A stretch of DNA of 64,000 nt from AC-32 sp035518635 (GTDB lineage: Bacteria; Actinomycetota; Thermoleophilia; Gaiellales; Gaiellaceae): contig DATIXI010000046.1 of assembly GCA_035518635.1 (NCBI GenBank), positions 62,001-126,000 of the forward strand, given 5' to 3'. A program made the translations under genes and the position numbers. Position 1 is the first letter of the stretch. Each line of letters opens with the position of its first letter. Shown here piece after piece: positions 32,377-40,609 of the stretch. The notes under the pieces are model-generated. The model made no database searches. It saw nothing but the letters and a program-made list of their open reading frames with translations, and was not told where the DNA came from.

Positions 32377-33033
32377 ATGAAAGGCATGGCACGCTGGTCC
32401 CCCCTCAGCGGGGTCGTGTTCGTCGCAACCTGGATCATTGCCATCGCGATCACGAGCGGATCGCCCAGCAGCGACGACTCGGACACCACGATCGTCGACT
32501 ACTACAACTCGAGCGGCCATCGCAACAAGGACATCGCCGCGCTCTTCTGCGTCCTGGTCGGCCTGCTGTTCTTCGTCTGGTTCATCTCGGCGCTGCGGAC
32601 ACGGCTCGCCCGCGCCGAGGGCAAGGCCGGAGGGCTGACGGCCGCCGCCTTCGGGGCGGGGCTCGTGATGGCGGCCCTCTGGTTCACCGGCGCCGCGATG
32701 TTCACGTCGGCCAGCATGACCCGCTCCGACACCAGCCAGTTTCAGCTTGACCCGAACACGTTCAGGATGATCAATGACATGGGCTTCGACTTCTGGTTCG
32801 GCGGGACGACGATCGCGCTCGTGACGGTCGTGGCGACCGCGCTTCTGAGCCTGCGCGCAGGGCCGCTTCCGAAGTGGCTCGCCTGGCTGAGCTTCCTCGT
32901 CGCGGCGACGATGCTTGTGTCGTTCTTCTTCATCCCGATCCTGATCTGGCTGGGGTGGGTGCTGCTGGTGAGCATCGTCCTGGTCTGGAAGCACGAGACC
33001 GCGGACGAGGCGTCGTCGGCTATGGCTGCGTAG
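32377..33033 (+). CDS. Five- to six-helix membrane protein inserted between infB and the DUF503 gene
   Basis: The 218-residue product has hydrophobic segments at about 10-27, 54-74, 87-110, 140-160 and 167-205, with a short extracellular Asp/Ser-rich loop after the first helix. I cannot name its family. The ATG at 32377 has AAGGAGA four bases upstream. It lies on the opposite strand within an otherwise conserved translation operon, and its 3' end overlaps the 3' end of infB by 14 bases. It is probably an accessory insertion. Confidence 0.8.
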   Translation: MKGMARWSPLSGVVFVATWIIAIAITSGSPSSDDSDTTIVDYYNSSGHRNKDIAALFCVLVGLLFFVWFISALRTRLARAEGKAGGLTAAAFGAGLVMAALWFTGAAMFTSASMTRSDTSQFQLDPNTFRMINDMGFDFWFGGTTIALVTVVATALLSLRAGPLPKWLAWLSFLVAATMLVSFFFIPILIWLGWVLLVSIVLVWKHETADEASSAMAA

Positions 33034-34990
33034 CCGCGGGGGCCGGCGTCTCGAGGTCGGTTCGCTCCACCTCGCGGGTCTCGTAGACCTCGAGCACGTC
33101 GCCTTCCTTCACGTCGTTGAAGCCCTCCAGGAGGATTCCGCACTCGAAGCCCTCCTCGACCTCCCGGACGTCGTCCTTGAACCGCTTCAGCTGGGCGATC
33201 TTCGTCTCGTAGATCACGGTCCCATCCCGCACGACGCGGACGCTGGCGTTGCGGCGGACCGTGCCGTTCGTGACGTAGGAGCCGGCGATCGTGCCGAGCC
33301 GCGAGACGCGGAACAGCTGGCGCACCTCGACCTCGCCGATCGTCTCCTCGGTGCGCACTGGCTTGAGCATCCCGACGAGGGCCTGCTCGATGTCCTCGGT
33401 GAGCTGGTAGATCACCCGGTAGGTGCGGATCTCGACGCCCTCGCGCTCGGCCAGGGCACGCGCGTCGGCGTTCGGCCGCACGTTGAAGCCGACCACCATC
33501 GCGTTCGAGGCCGAGGCGAGCATGATGTCGTTCTCGGTGATCCCGCCGACGCCCTGGTGCATGACGTTCACGCGCACCTCGGGGTGCTGGATCTTCTGGA
33601 GCTCCGAGACCGCGGCCTCGACGGAGCCGTCCACGTCGCCCTTGAGGACGAGGTTGAGGTCCTGCACGGCGCCTTCTTGAATCTGCTCGAACAGCGCCTC
33701 GAGCGAGACTCCCGTGCGACGCTGGGCGAGCTGCTCGCGGCGTAGCCGCTCTCCGCGTGCCTGCGCGTATGAGCGCGCCTGGCGCTCGTTCTCGACGACC
33801 CGTGCGTGCTCTCCCGCGGGCGGCGGCTGGTCGAAGCCGAGGATCTCGACCGGGTCGCCCGGCCGCGCCTCCTTCACCTTCTCGCCGTGGAAGTCGTAGA
33901 GCGCCCGAACCTTGCCCCAGGCGTCGCCGGCCACGATCGCGTCGCCGACGCGAAGCGTGCCTCGGTGGACGAGCATCGTGGCCACCGGGCCGCGGCCGAC
34001 GTCGAGGCGCGACTCGATGATCGGCCCGGACGCATCGGCATTTGGGTTCGCGGTCAGCTCGAGCTCGGCATCCGCCACGAGAAGGACCCGCTCGAGGAGG
34101 TCGTCGAGGCCCTGAGACTGCTTGGCCGAGACCTCGGAGAACTGCGTCGTGCCGCCCCACTCCTCCGGCTGGAGACCCTCCGCCGCGAGCTCGGTGCGCA
34201 CGCGGTCGGTGTTCGCGTCGGGCAAGTCGATCTTGTTGACCGCAACGACGATGGGCACCTCGGCGGCCCGCGCGTGCGAGATCGACTCGCGCGTCTGCGG
34301 CATGACACCGTCGTCGGCTGCCACCACGAGCACTGCGATGTCCGTCACTTTCGCGCCGCGGGCACGCATGGCCGTGAACGCCTCATGGCCGGGGGTATCG
34401 AGAAACGTCAGTTTCCGGCTGTCGTGCTGAACCTGGTACGCGCCGATGTGCTGGGTGATCCCTCCGGCCTCGGTCTCGACCACGGTCGTCTCCCGGATCG
34501 CGTCGAGGAGCGTCGTCTTGCCGTGGTCGACGTGGCCCATGATCGTGACCACGGGCGGCCGGGCCTCGAGATCGGCTTCGTCGTCCTCGTACTCCTCGGG
34601 CTCGAGCTCTTCCTCGGCCGCGTGCTTGATCGTGATCTCGCGGTCGATCTCCGCGGCGATCAGCTCGACCTCGTCGTCCGACAGCGACTGCGTCGCCGTC
34701 TTGGGGGACCCGAGCCCCATCAGCATCTTGATGATCTCGGGCATGGGCTTGCCGAGGGCCTGCGAGAGGTCCTTGACGGTCACGCCCGACTCGACCGTCA
34801 CGGGCCCGGTCGGCTGGACGACCTCGCGCGGCTGCTTCGGCCGGGTCTCCTGCCGCTCGCGTGCCTGGCGGCTGTCCTGGCGCGGCCGTGCGGCACCTGT
34901 GTCGATCACGACACGGCGCTTGCGGCCGCCCGCCGGCGCGCCCTGGCGGGGCCGGATCGGGCGGTTTGGCTTGTTCGGACGGTCAGCCAT
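33020..34990 (-). CDS. infB: Translation initiation factor IF-2
   Basis: IF-2 places initiator tRNA on the ribosome using GTP. The 656-residue protein has a short basic N-terminus, IF-2N-like sequence (TVKDLSQALGKPMPEIIKML, near 71-90), G1 GHVDHGKT (152-159), DTPGHEAF, and NKIDLPDANTD. Two beta-barrel domains and the C-terminal domain (VGMLKPVRTEETIGEVEVRQ) follow. The long repetitive N-terminal extension seen in many actinobacteria is absent. Its ATG overlaps rnpM by 8 bases. Confidence 0.97.
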   Translation of the reverse strand: MADRPNKPNRPIRPRQGAPAGGRKRRVVIDTGAARPRQDSRQARERQETRPKQPREVVQPTGPVTVESGVTVKDLSQALGKPMPEIIKMLMGLGSPKTATQSLSDDEVELIAAEIDREITIKHAAEEELEPEEYEDDEADLEARPPVVTIMGHVDHGKTTLLDAIRETTVVETEAGGITQHIGAYQVQHDSRKLTFLDTPGHEAFTAMRARGAKVTDIAVLVVAADDGVMPQTRESISHARAAEVPIVVAVNKIDLPDANTDRVRTELAAEGLQPEEWGGTTQFSEVSAKQSQGLDDLLERVLLVADAELELTANPNADASGPIIESRLDVGRGPVATMLVHRGTLRVGDAIVAGDAWGKVRALYDFHGEKVKEARPGDPVEILGFDQPPPAGEHARVVENERQARSYAQARGERLRREQLAQRRTGVSLEALFEQIQEGAVQDLNLVLKGDVDGSVEAAVSELQKIQHPEVRVNVMHQGVGGITENDIMLASASNAMVVGFNVRPNADARALAEREGVEIRTYRVIYQLTEDIEQALVGMLKPVRTEETIGEVEVRQLFRVSRLGTIAGSYVTNGTVRRNASVRVVRDGTVIYETKIAQLKRFKDDVREVEEGFECGILLEGFNDVKEGDVLEVYETREVERTDLETPAPAATQP

Positions 34991-35231
34991 CGGCGTCAGT
35001 GTAGAGGCGTGCCAGCCCGGGATCGACCCGGACGGACGTTTTCAGGATTCGGTTGAAGGCTCGTTTCTCCGTCGCGCGCTCGAAGCACACGAGGCGGCGG
35101 CACGTGTAGGCGCCGCGGCCGGGCCCGCTCGGCGAGAACGTGAGCTCGCCGCCCATGGCCGCGAAACGCAGCAGCTCGGCCTGCGGCGACCGCTTCCCGC
35201 AGCCCGCGCACGTCCTGATCGGAACGCTCAC
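34983..35231 (-). CDS. rnpM: RnpM/YlxR RNA-binding protein (DUF448)
   Basis: YlxR, recently named RnpM in B. subtilis as an RNase P modulator, sits between nusA and infB. The 82-residue product has the motif RTCAGCGKRSPQAELLRF, then GRGAYTC and the alpha-helical end FERATEKRAFNRILK. Four Cys residues are present. The GTG at 35231 overlaps the nusA TGA. Confidence 0.93.
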   Translation of the reverse strand: MSVPIRTCAGCGKRSPQAELLRFAAMGGELTFSPSGPGRGAYTCRRLVCFERATEKRAFNRILKTSVRVDPGLARLYTDADG

Positions 35232-36673
35232 GCAGCGGCGGGGCCCTCCTCCTCTTCGAGTTCCGCGACTGTGTCGGTAGGTGCCTCGGCGGGCTCGGCG
35301 GTCTCCTGCTCGGGCTCGGCTTCCGCAACCGGCTCCTCCGCAACGGGCTCGGGCTTGGGCTCGGGCTTGGGCTCGGGCTCCGGCTCAACCGGAAGCTCGC
35401 CGGCCGCCTCCTTGCGCGCGAGCTCCTGGTGCGCGGGAACACCGCAGTAGTGCGAGCCCGGCAGCGCCGTGTTCGGGCAGCGCTTGCCGGTCGAGAGGAT
35501 CGCCTGGCAGCGCCCTGTGAACTCCTCCTGCTCGCCCTCTCCGGCGAACGCGGCCTCGGCCTCCTCGGTCGCGAACTCGGTGTCGGACTTGATGTCGACC
35601 TTCCAGCCCGTCAGCCGCGCGGCGAGACGGGCGTTCATGCCCTCCTTGCCGATCGCAAGCGCAAGCTGGTCGTCCGGGACGACGACGGTCGCCTCCTTGG
35701 CCTCGTCGTCGAGATAGACCTCGCGCACGCGGGCCGGCGAGAGCGCCTTCGCCACGAACCGCGCGGGCTCGGGATTCCACGGAATGATGTCGATCTTCTC
35801 CCCGCGCAGCTCCGAGACGACCATGCGCACGCGCGAGCCCCGCGGGCCCACGCAGGCGCCGACCGGGTCGACGCCCTGGGCGTGCGACTCGACCGCGATC
35901 TTGGAGCGGTACCCGGGCTCACGCGCGACCGCGCGGATCTCGACGAGGCTGTCGGCGATCTCGGGAACCTCGAGCTCGAACAGCGTGCGGATCAGCTCGG
36001 GGTCGCGGCGCGAGAGAATCACCTGCGGACCCTTCGTGCCCGAACGGACCTCGGTGATGACTGCCTTGATCCGCGAGCCCTGCTCGTAGCGCTCGCCGTC
36101 GACCTGCTCGGAGCGCGGCAGTAGCGCCTCGACCTTGCCGAGGTCGACGAGGACGTTGTTGCGGTCGCCTGCCTGCTGGACGATCCCGGTCACGACCTCG
36201 GTCACGCGGTCGACGTACTCGTCGTACATGATCTGGCGCTCCGCCTCGCGGATGCGCTGCGTGATCACCTGCTTCGCCGTCTGCGCGGCGATGCGGCCGA
36301 AGTCGTGGGGCGTCACGTCCTCGCGCTTGATCTGGTTCTCCGGGACGTCCGACCAGTCGATGTCGAGATCCTCGTCGGTCACGAGCACGTGGGAGCGCTC
36401 GCCGTTCTCGATCTCGGCCTGCTCGAGCTCGGTGATGACGCGCTCGCGCGCCTCCTCGATCAGCCGCTCCTCGATGTCGGACGGCAGCTCGATCGAGTAC
36501 ACGCGGAAGTCGCCCTCATGGCGGTCGAGCTCGACCACGGCGTGCCGGGAGGAGCCCGGCGTCTTCTTGTACGCCGCCAGCAGCGCGTCCTCCAGCGCGG
36601 CGATCAGGGTGTCGCCCTCGATCCCGCGGTCCCGCTCGAGCTCGTGGACGAGCTCGATGATCTCTCGGCTCAT
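35228..36673 (-). CDS. nusA: Transcription factor NusA with a Cys/His-containing C-terminal extension
   Basis: NusA modulates RNA polymerase pausing, termination and antitermination. Residues 1-125 form the polymerase-binding N-terminal domain, 130-200 the S1 domain, and 220-370 two KH domains (CVGPRGSRVRMVVSEL; AIGKEGMNARLAARLTGWKV). After residue 385 an unusual segment follows: C389-x9-C399-x10-C410-x4-H415, with LPGSHYCG around the third Cys. Then comes a Pro/Glu/Lys-rich acidic tail to 481. Standard NusA of this class ends near 370. The extra motif looks like a small zinc site; this is inferred. The ATG at 36673 overlaps the rimP stop. Confidence 0.96.
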   Translation of the reverse strand: MSREIIELVHELERDRGIEGDTLIAALEDALLAAYKKTPGSSRHAVVELDRHEGDFRVYSIELPSDIEERLIEEARERVITELEQAEIENGERSHVLVTDEDLDIDWSDVPENQIKREDVTPHDFGRIAAQTAKQVITQRIREAERQIMYDEYVDRVTEVVTGIVQQAGDRNNVLVDLGKVEALLPRSEQVDGERYEQGSRIKAVITEVRSGTKGPQVILSRRDPELIRTLFELEVPEIADSLVEIRAVAREPGYRSKIAVESHAQGVDPVGACVGPRGSRVRMVVSELRGEKIDIIPWNPEPARFVAKALSPARVREVYLDDEAKEATVVVPDDQLALAIGKEGMNARLAARLTGWKVDIKSDTEFATEEAEAAFAGEGEQEEFTGRCQAILSTGKRCPNTALPGSHYCGVPAHQELARKEAAGELPVEPEPEPKPEPKPEPVAEEPVAEAEPEQETAEPAEAPTDTVAELEEEEGPAAA

Positions 36674-37107
36674 GTCGAATCCCTCTCGTCGATCAGGTTG
36701 CCCCGGACGATCTGCTCGTACGGGATGTCCACCTCGTGGCCGTTCGTGGCCACCGTCACGGATTCCTCACCCGCGCGGGTGACCTCGCCGCGCACCTTGG
36801 TGCGCTCTGCCGTCTTCAGCTTCACGGTTCGCCCGACGACCTCCTGGAAATGCTCCGGCTTGCGCAGCGGCCGCTCCAGGCCCGGTGACGAGACGTCCAC
36901 GGAGTACTCGCGCAGGTAATCCCGGAGGACCCGCGTGACCTCCTCGCAGAGCGCGTGGTCGACACCCTCGGCCCGGTCGACGTAGACGGTGAGCCGCTCA
37001 GGCCCGGTCAGCTCGACCGCGAGCACCTCGACGCCGGGCAGCGCCTCCTCGACGCGCCCGCTGATCTCGCTCTCCAGTGTTCGTTCCTTCTCGTAGACGT
37101 TCGGCAA
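36670..37107 (-). CDS. rimP: Ribosome maturation factor RimP
   Basis: RimP assists 30S assembly. The 145-residue product has VYVDRAEGVDHALCEEVTR and the diagnostic YSVDVSSPGLERPLRKPEHF, then a C-terminal SH3-like domain (GRTVKLKT). I use the TTG at 37107 because it follows GAGGAG by 6 bases and directly precedes the conserved N-terminal helix. An intrinsic-terminator hairpin ends only about 15 bases upstream. First gene of the rimP-nusA-rnpM-infB operon. Confidence 0.92.
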   Translation of the reverse strand: MPNVYEKERTLESEISGRVEEALPGVEVLAVELTGPERLTVYVDRAEGVDHALCEEVTRVLRDYLREYSVDVSSPGLERPLRKPEHFQEVVGRTVKLKTAERTKVRGEVTRAGEESVTVATNGHEVDIPYEQIVRGNLIDERDST

Positions 37108-37121
37108 CTCGCGCTCCTCAC

Positions 37122-37150
37122 AAAAAATGGGCGCCTCGCGCCCATTTCGC
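37122..37150 (-). terminator. Intrinsic terminator/attenuator in the leader of the rimP-nusA operon
   Basis: On the minus strand AAATGGGCGC pairs with GCGCCCATTT around a 3-base loop and runs into a six-T tract, the best intrinsic terminator in the window. It ends directly before the rimP ribosome site, leaving no space for a promoter in between. It must therefore act on transcripts that enter the operon. NusA-dependent attenuation of the rimP-nusA operon is known in B. subtilis. Confidence 0.75.
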
Positions 37151-37199
37151 CAAGCCGGTGAAATGTGGTTGCAAAAGGATAGCACTGCACCGGGGCATG

Positions 37200-37221
37200 A
37201 GGCCCCGCCGCGGCGGGGCCT
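37200..37221. terminator. 22-bp perfect palindrome downstream of the His-rich gene
   Basis: An exactly self-complementary 22-base GC-rich sequence forms a 9-bp stem with a CGCG loop. It lies 12 bases beyond the stop of the small His-rich gene on the minus strand. It lacks a U-run, so it is a possible 3' stabiliser or weak terminator. Confidence 0.5.
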
Positions 37222-37233
37222 TGAACCCTTGAA

Positions 37234-37422
37234 TTAGACGGTGCGGGTCTCTGAGGGCTCGTCGCCCTTGAGGTGCCGGATCACGTCGGCGACGTCTGCG
37301 ATCTCCTGCTCGAGATCGCGCTGGTACTCCTCCAGCTTGCGAAGCCACTCTTCGCGGCTGGGGAAGCGCCGGTGCCCGCGGAACCCTCGGTGTCCGCGGT
37401 AGTGCCTGTGACGGTGGTGCAT
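37234..37422 (-). CDS. 62-residue His/Arg-rich coiled-coil protein downstream of PadR
   Basis: The N-terminal 20 residues are extremely rich in His, Arg and Gly (MHHRHRHYRGHRGFRGHRRF). The remainder is a heptad-like helix (REEWLRKLEEYQRDLEQEIADV) with an acidic end. The ATG at 37422 has GGGAGGTGACC directly upstream; these bases also encode the end of padR. Such small coiled-coil partners often follow PadR genes. Metal or nucleic-acid binding by the His/Arg tract is an inference. Confidence 0.75.
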   Translation of the reverse strand: MHHRHRHYRGHRGFRGHRRFPSREEWLRKLEEYQRDLEQEIADVADVIRHLKGDEPSETRTV

Positions 37423-37424
37423 GG

Positions 37425-37823
37425 TCACCTCCCTTCGTTGTATCGGTCGAGAAAGGTTCCGATCGTGTCGCGCGCCCGAACGAGGGCCTCGGCCCACCGG
37501 TCGAGCAGCTTGCGGCCCTCCGCCGTGAGCTCGTACGTGCGCTTCGCCGGGCCCGGGAGGTCTGCGCTCCACTCGGAGCGCACGAGCCCCTCGTCCTCGA
37601 GCGAGCGCAGCAGGCGGTAGAGGTTGCCGATGTCGACTCTCCCCTCTACCCCGAGCTCCGGGATGCGCTCCAGCAGCTCGTAGCCGTGCAACGGCCGCTC
37701 GCGCAGGAGCAGGAGAAGCGAGGGCTCGACGAAGCGCTCCACCCGCGCCCGCACCTGCCAGTGGCCGGGGCGAACGAGACGGCGGCTGCGGGAGCGCGCG
37801 TGACGGTGGCCGTGATGTCGCAT
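37425..37823 (-). CDS. PadR-family transcriptional regulator with His-rich N-terminus
   Basis: The 132-residue protein has a His/Arg/Ser-rich N-terminal tail (MRHHGHRHARSRSRR), then the PadR winged helix (LLLLLRERPLHGYELLERI; GNLYRLLRSLEDEGLVRSEW) and the recognition wing with KRTYELTAEGRKLL. A C-terminal dimerisation helix follows. The ATG at 37823 lies 7 bases from a TATACT -10 box, so the mRNA may be leaderless. The padR stop is two bases from the start of the small His-rich gene. The shared His-rich tails suggest a common ligand, perhaps a metal ion. Confidence 0.88.
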   Translation of the reverse strand: MRHHGHRHARSRSRRLVRPGHWQVRARVERFVEPSLLLLLRERPLHGYELLERIPELGVEGRVDIGNLYRLLRSLEDEGLVRSEWSADLPGPAKRTYELTAEGRKLLDRWAEALVRARDTIGTFLDRYNEGR

Positions 37824-37830
37824 TCCGGCC

Positions 37831-37863
37831 AGTATAGGTAAAACACATATGTCTGTCGCATAT
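37831..37863 (-). promoter_or_regulatory. padR promoter with overlapping inverted repeat (likely PadR operator)
   Basis: On the minus strand GCGACA (37854-37859) and TATACT (37831-37836) are 17 bases apart, and TATACT ends 7 bases before the padR ATG. The inverted repeat ATATG-N7-CATAT (37847-37863) lies across the -35/spacer. PadR regulators typically bind short AT-rich palindromes of the ATGT-N-ACAT kind. It would also cover the upstream region of the divergent helD gene. Confidence 0.6.
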
Positions 37864-37881
37864 TTGTAGGCTCCGGCCCCG

Positions 37882-39828
37882 ATGGCACACCCGGATCTCC
37901 CCGTCGAGCAGGCGTACGTCGACCGGGCGTACGACTGCCTCGACCGCATGCGCGAGGCGTTGCTGCAGGCCTCCAGCGCGGGCGCGACGGACGTCGCGGC
38001 CGAGGCGATCGAGACCTGGGCGACCACGCGGCTACGGACCTTCGAGGACGCCGAGCGCGGGCTCTGTTTCGGCCGGATCGACTCCGAAGAGGCGGCCGAC
38101 CCGATCTACGTGGGCCGACGCTGGGTGCACGACGACGACCAGGGCGCGCTCGTCGTGAACTGGCAGGCGCCGGCGGCGCGGCCCTTCTACACGGCGACCC
38201 CCGTCGCGCCGCACGGCGTGACCCTGCGGCGCCGGTTTCGCACGAAGGGCCGGACGCTCACCGGGATCAGCGACGAGTCGCTCGACGGCTCGCTCGCCGA
38301 CGCGGCTGCGGCCGTGGACGACTTCCTGCTGGAGGAGCTCGAGCGCGCCCGCGACGCCCGTATGCGCGACATCGTCGCGACGATCCAGGCCGACCAGTAC
38401 CACCTGATCGCGCGCGAGCCCGAGCCGCCGCTCGTCGTCCAGGGCGGCCCCGGGACGGGCAAGACGGCCGTCGGCCTGCACCGAGCGTCGTACCTCCTCT
38501 ACGCGCACCGGGACGAGATCCGCCGCGTGCTCGTCGTCGGCCCGAACCCCGCGTTCATGGAGTACGTCTCCCACGTCCTCCCCACGCTCGGCGAGGACAG
38601 CGTCGACCAGCGCGCGGTCGGCGAGCTCGTCGAGGGCACCGAGATCACGCGCGTCGACGGGCTCGAGGTGCAGCGGCTCAAAGCCGACCTACGCCTCGGC
38701 GACGTCGTCGACCGTGCGGTCGAGCTGGGCTCGCTGGGCGAGCCCGAGGAGCTCGTCGTCCGGCTGGAGGGCCGCTTCGTGGGCGTCGAGGCGGACGAGG
38801 TCGAGGAGCTGCTCACCGAGGCGCGCTCGGAGCTCGGGCTCTCGGCTGCCGCGCGCGAGCGCTTCCGGATGAACGTGCTGCGCCGTTTCTACGAGGACTA
38901 CGGTGCGCGGCTCGGCGGCCAGGCATTCCGCAACTTCGACGAGATCGAGCGCGCGTTGCGGCGCGACGGGCGCATGAACCGCTTCCTCGAGCACGTCTGG
39001 CCGGCGCCGAAGCCGGAACAGGTCGTCAGGCGGCTTCTCTCCTCGGCCGAGCGCCTGAGGGAGGCGGCGGACGGGATCCTCGACGGGGACGAGCAGTCGC
39101 TCCTCCGGCGCGCGCGGAGCGGCTGGAGCGAGTCCGACCTACCGCTGATCGACGAGGCCCGAGCGCTGCTCGCCGGCCCTCCGACCCGCTTCGGGCACGT
39201 GATCGTCGATGAGGCGCAGGACCTGACCCCGATGCAGCTGCGGATGATCGCGCGTCGTGCCGCGGGTGCGTTCACGATCCTCGGCGACATCGCCCAGGCG
39301 ACGGGGCCGATTGCCTACCAGCGCTGGGACGAGCTCCTTCCACACCTGCCCGGAGGAGAGCGGGCGGGGGTCGAGGAGCTCCGCCACGCCTACCGCGTGC
39401 CCCGCGAGATCATGGCGCTCGCCCTCCCGCTGCTCGAGAAGATCGCTCCCGACGTCGAGCCGCCGCTCGCCTACCGCGTCGGCGCCGAGCCGCCGCGCAT
39501 CGTCCACGGCGACCCGCCGCTCGCAACCGCCTACGACGAGGCGGCGCGGCTCTCGGCCGACGAGGGCCTCCTGGCCCTGATCGCGCCTGCCTCGCTGAGC
39601 GGCGAGAGCGAGGGGTCGCTCTTCGACGAGTCCCGGATCGCCGTACTGACCCCGCGCGAGGCGAAGGGCATGGAGTTCGACCACGTGGTGGTCGTCGAGC
39701 CGGCGCTGATCGTCGAGGAGGCGGTCGAGGGCCAGGGCCTGCGCGAGCTGTACGTCGCGCTCACGCGCCCGACGAGAACACTCGTCGTCGTCCATTCGCG
39801 CCCACTACCGCCCCAGCTCGGCCTCTAG
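37882..39828 (+). CDS. helD: HelD-type superfamily 1 helicase (RNA polymerase recycling factor)
   Basis: HelD proteins are UvrD-like ATPases that free stalled RNA polymerase from nucleic acids; actinobacteria carry a distinct class. The 648-residue product has an N-terminal helical region (1-60), the Walker A VVQGGPGTGKTAVGLHRA (near 190) and Walker B HVIVDEAQDLTPMQ (near 440). The late motifs are LTPREAKGMEFDHVVVVEP and LYVALTRPTRTL. The N-terminal domain and the Walker A context match HelD rather than UvrD or PcrA. ATG at 37882, divergent from padR. Confidence 0.88.
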   Translation: MAHPDLPVEQAYVDRAYDCLDRMREALLQASSAGATDVAAEAIETWATTRLRTFEDAERGLCFGRIDSEEAADPIYVGRRWVHDDDQGALVVNWQAPAARPFYTATPVAPHGVTLRRRFRTKGRTLTGISDESLDGSLADAAAAVDDFLLEELERARDARMRDIVATIQADQYHLIAREPEPPLVVQGGPGTGKTAVGLHRASYLLYAHRDEIRRVLVVGPNPAFMEYVSHVLPTLGEDSVDQRAVGELVEGTEITRVDGLEVQRLKADLRLGDVVDRAVELGSLGEPEELVVRLEGRFVGVEADEVEELLTEARSELGLSAAARERFRMNVLRRFYEDYGARLGGQAFRNFDEIERALRRDGRMNRFLEHVWPAPKPEQVVRRLLSSAERLREAADGILDGDEQSLLRRARSGWSESDLPLIDEARALLAGPPTRFGHVIVDEAQDLTPMQLRMIARRAAGAFTILGDIAQATGPIAYQRWDELLPHLPGGERAGVEELRHAYRVPREIMALALPLLEKIAPDVEPPLAYRVGAEPPRIVHGDPPLATAYDEAARLSADEGLLALIAPASLSGESEGSLFDESRIAVLTPREAKGMEFDHVVVVEPALIVEEAVEGQGLRELYVALTRPTRTLVVVHSRPLPPQLGL

Positions 39829-39839
39829 GCCCATTACCT

Positions 39840-39856
39840 AGTAACAGAGTGTTACT
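39840..39856. promoter_or_regulatory. 17-bp palindrome AGTAACA-GAG-TGTTACT upstream of the secreted-protein gene
   Basis: A perfect 7-bp inverted repeat with a 3-base centre lies in a locally AT-rich stretch just after helD and about 95 bases before the next start. Size and symmetry fit a TetR- or GntR-type operator. No regulator of that kind is encoded in the window. Confidence 0.55.
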
Positions 39857-39948
39857 TGGATGGCGCGAGCGTCGTGTTAGGGCCGCGTTAGAGTTGTTTC
39901 CCATCCTCTTCCTCGGAGCAGGCGAAAAGAACGGAGAGGAGGCTTCTG

Positions 39949-40596
39949 ATGAAGCTCAGTCCCGGCGCCCGCAGCCTCTGGCTGCTCGGCGCTGCAAGCG
40001 CGCTCGTCCTCGTCGCCTCGGCGGTGTTCTTTGGCGCCGGCAGAGCGACGCGACCGGCCAGGGCGGCGTCCCCGTCGAGCAACCTCTACGCGCAGGTCGT
40101 CCCGACCGCGAGAGGGCCGTTGACGTCGTGCTCGGAAGCTCCGTGTTCGTCAGCGACCACGGTCTGGCATTTCATCCATGTCGTCAACGCGAATCCCCTG
40201 ACGAACGAGGGCGGGGCGAGCCGGGCGATTGTGCCGAACTCCTTCGTCGTCGACAGCGTCGATTGGCGGGTCTTCGTGAACGGCGCCGAGGTGCCGGAGT
40301 TCGCCACGACGGTCACGCCGCCACCCGACCCGTCGGGTCCGCTCAGCTGGTCGGGACGTTGGCCGACGACCGTCACGTGCCAGGGCCAGCCGGGCTCGTT
40401 CTTCCCACCGTGCAACGTGGTTGGCAGCCCGACCGTTCTCCCCGGTGAGAACACCGTCGTCTTCTACTTGGGCTGGATCCACGGAAACACCGAGCCGAAC
40501 GGGTGGTACGTCTTCAAGTACACGATCCACGGGACGTTGAACGGCAACCCCGTCGACCTCACCGCGAGCTCGCCGCCGATCAGGATGACGAGCTAG
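39949..40596 (+). CDS. Secreted protein of unknown function
   Basis: The 215-residue product has a signal peptide or anchor (residues 8-30, cleavage likely after ARA-A). The mature part is rich in Thr, Pro, Val and aromatic residues and looks beta-stranded. Cysteines come as SCSEAPCSS and TCQGQPGSFFPPC, which could form disulfides; dsbA/dsbB occur elsewhere in the window. ATG at 39949 with GAGGAGG six bases upstream. It sits between a palindromic operator and a terminator, so it is probably monocistronic. Confidence 0.8.
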   Translation: MKLSPGARSLWLLGAASALVLVASAVFFGAGRATRPARAASPSSNLYAQVVPTARGPLTSCSEAPCSSATTVWHFIHVVNANPLTNEGGASRAIVPNSFVVDSVDWRVFVNGAEVPEFATTVTPPPDPSGPLSWSGRWPTTVTCQGQPGSFFPPCNVVGSPTVLPGENTVVFYLGWIHGNTEPNGWYVFKYTIHGTLNGNPVDLTASSPPIRMTS

Positions 40597-40609
40597 CAGC
40601 CATGACACC

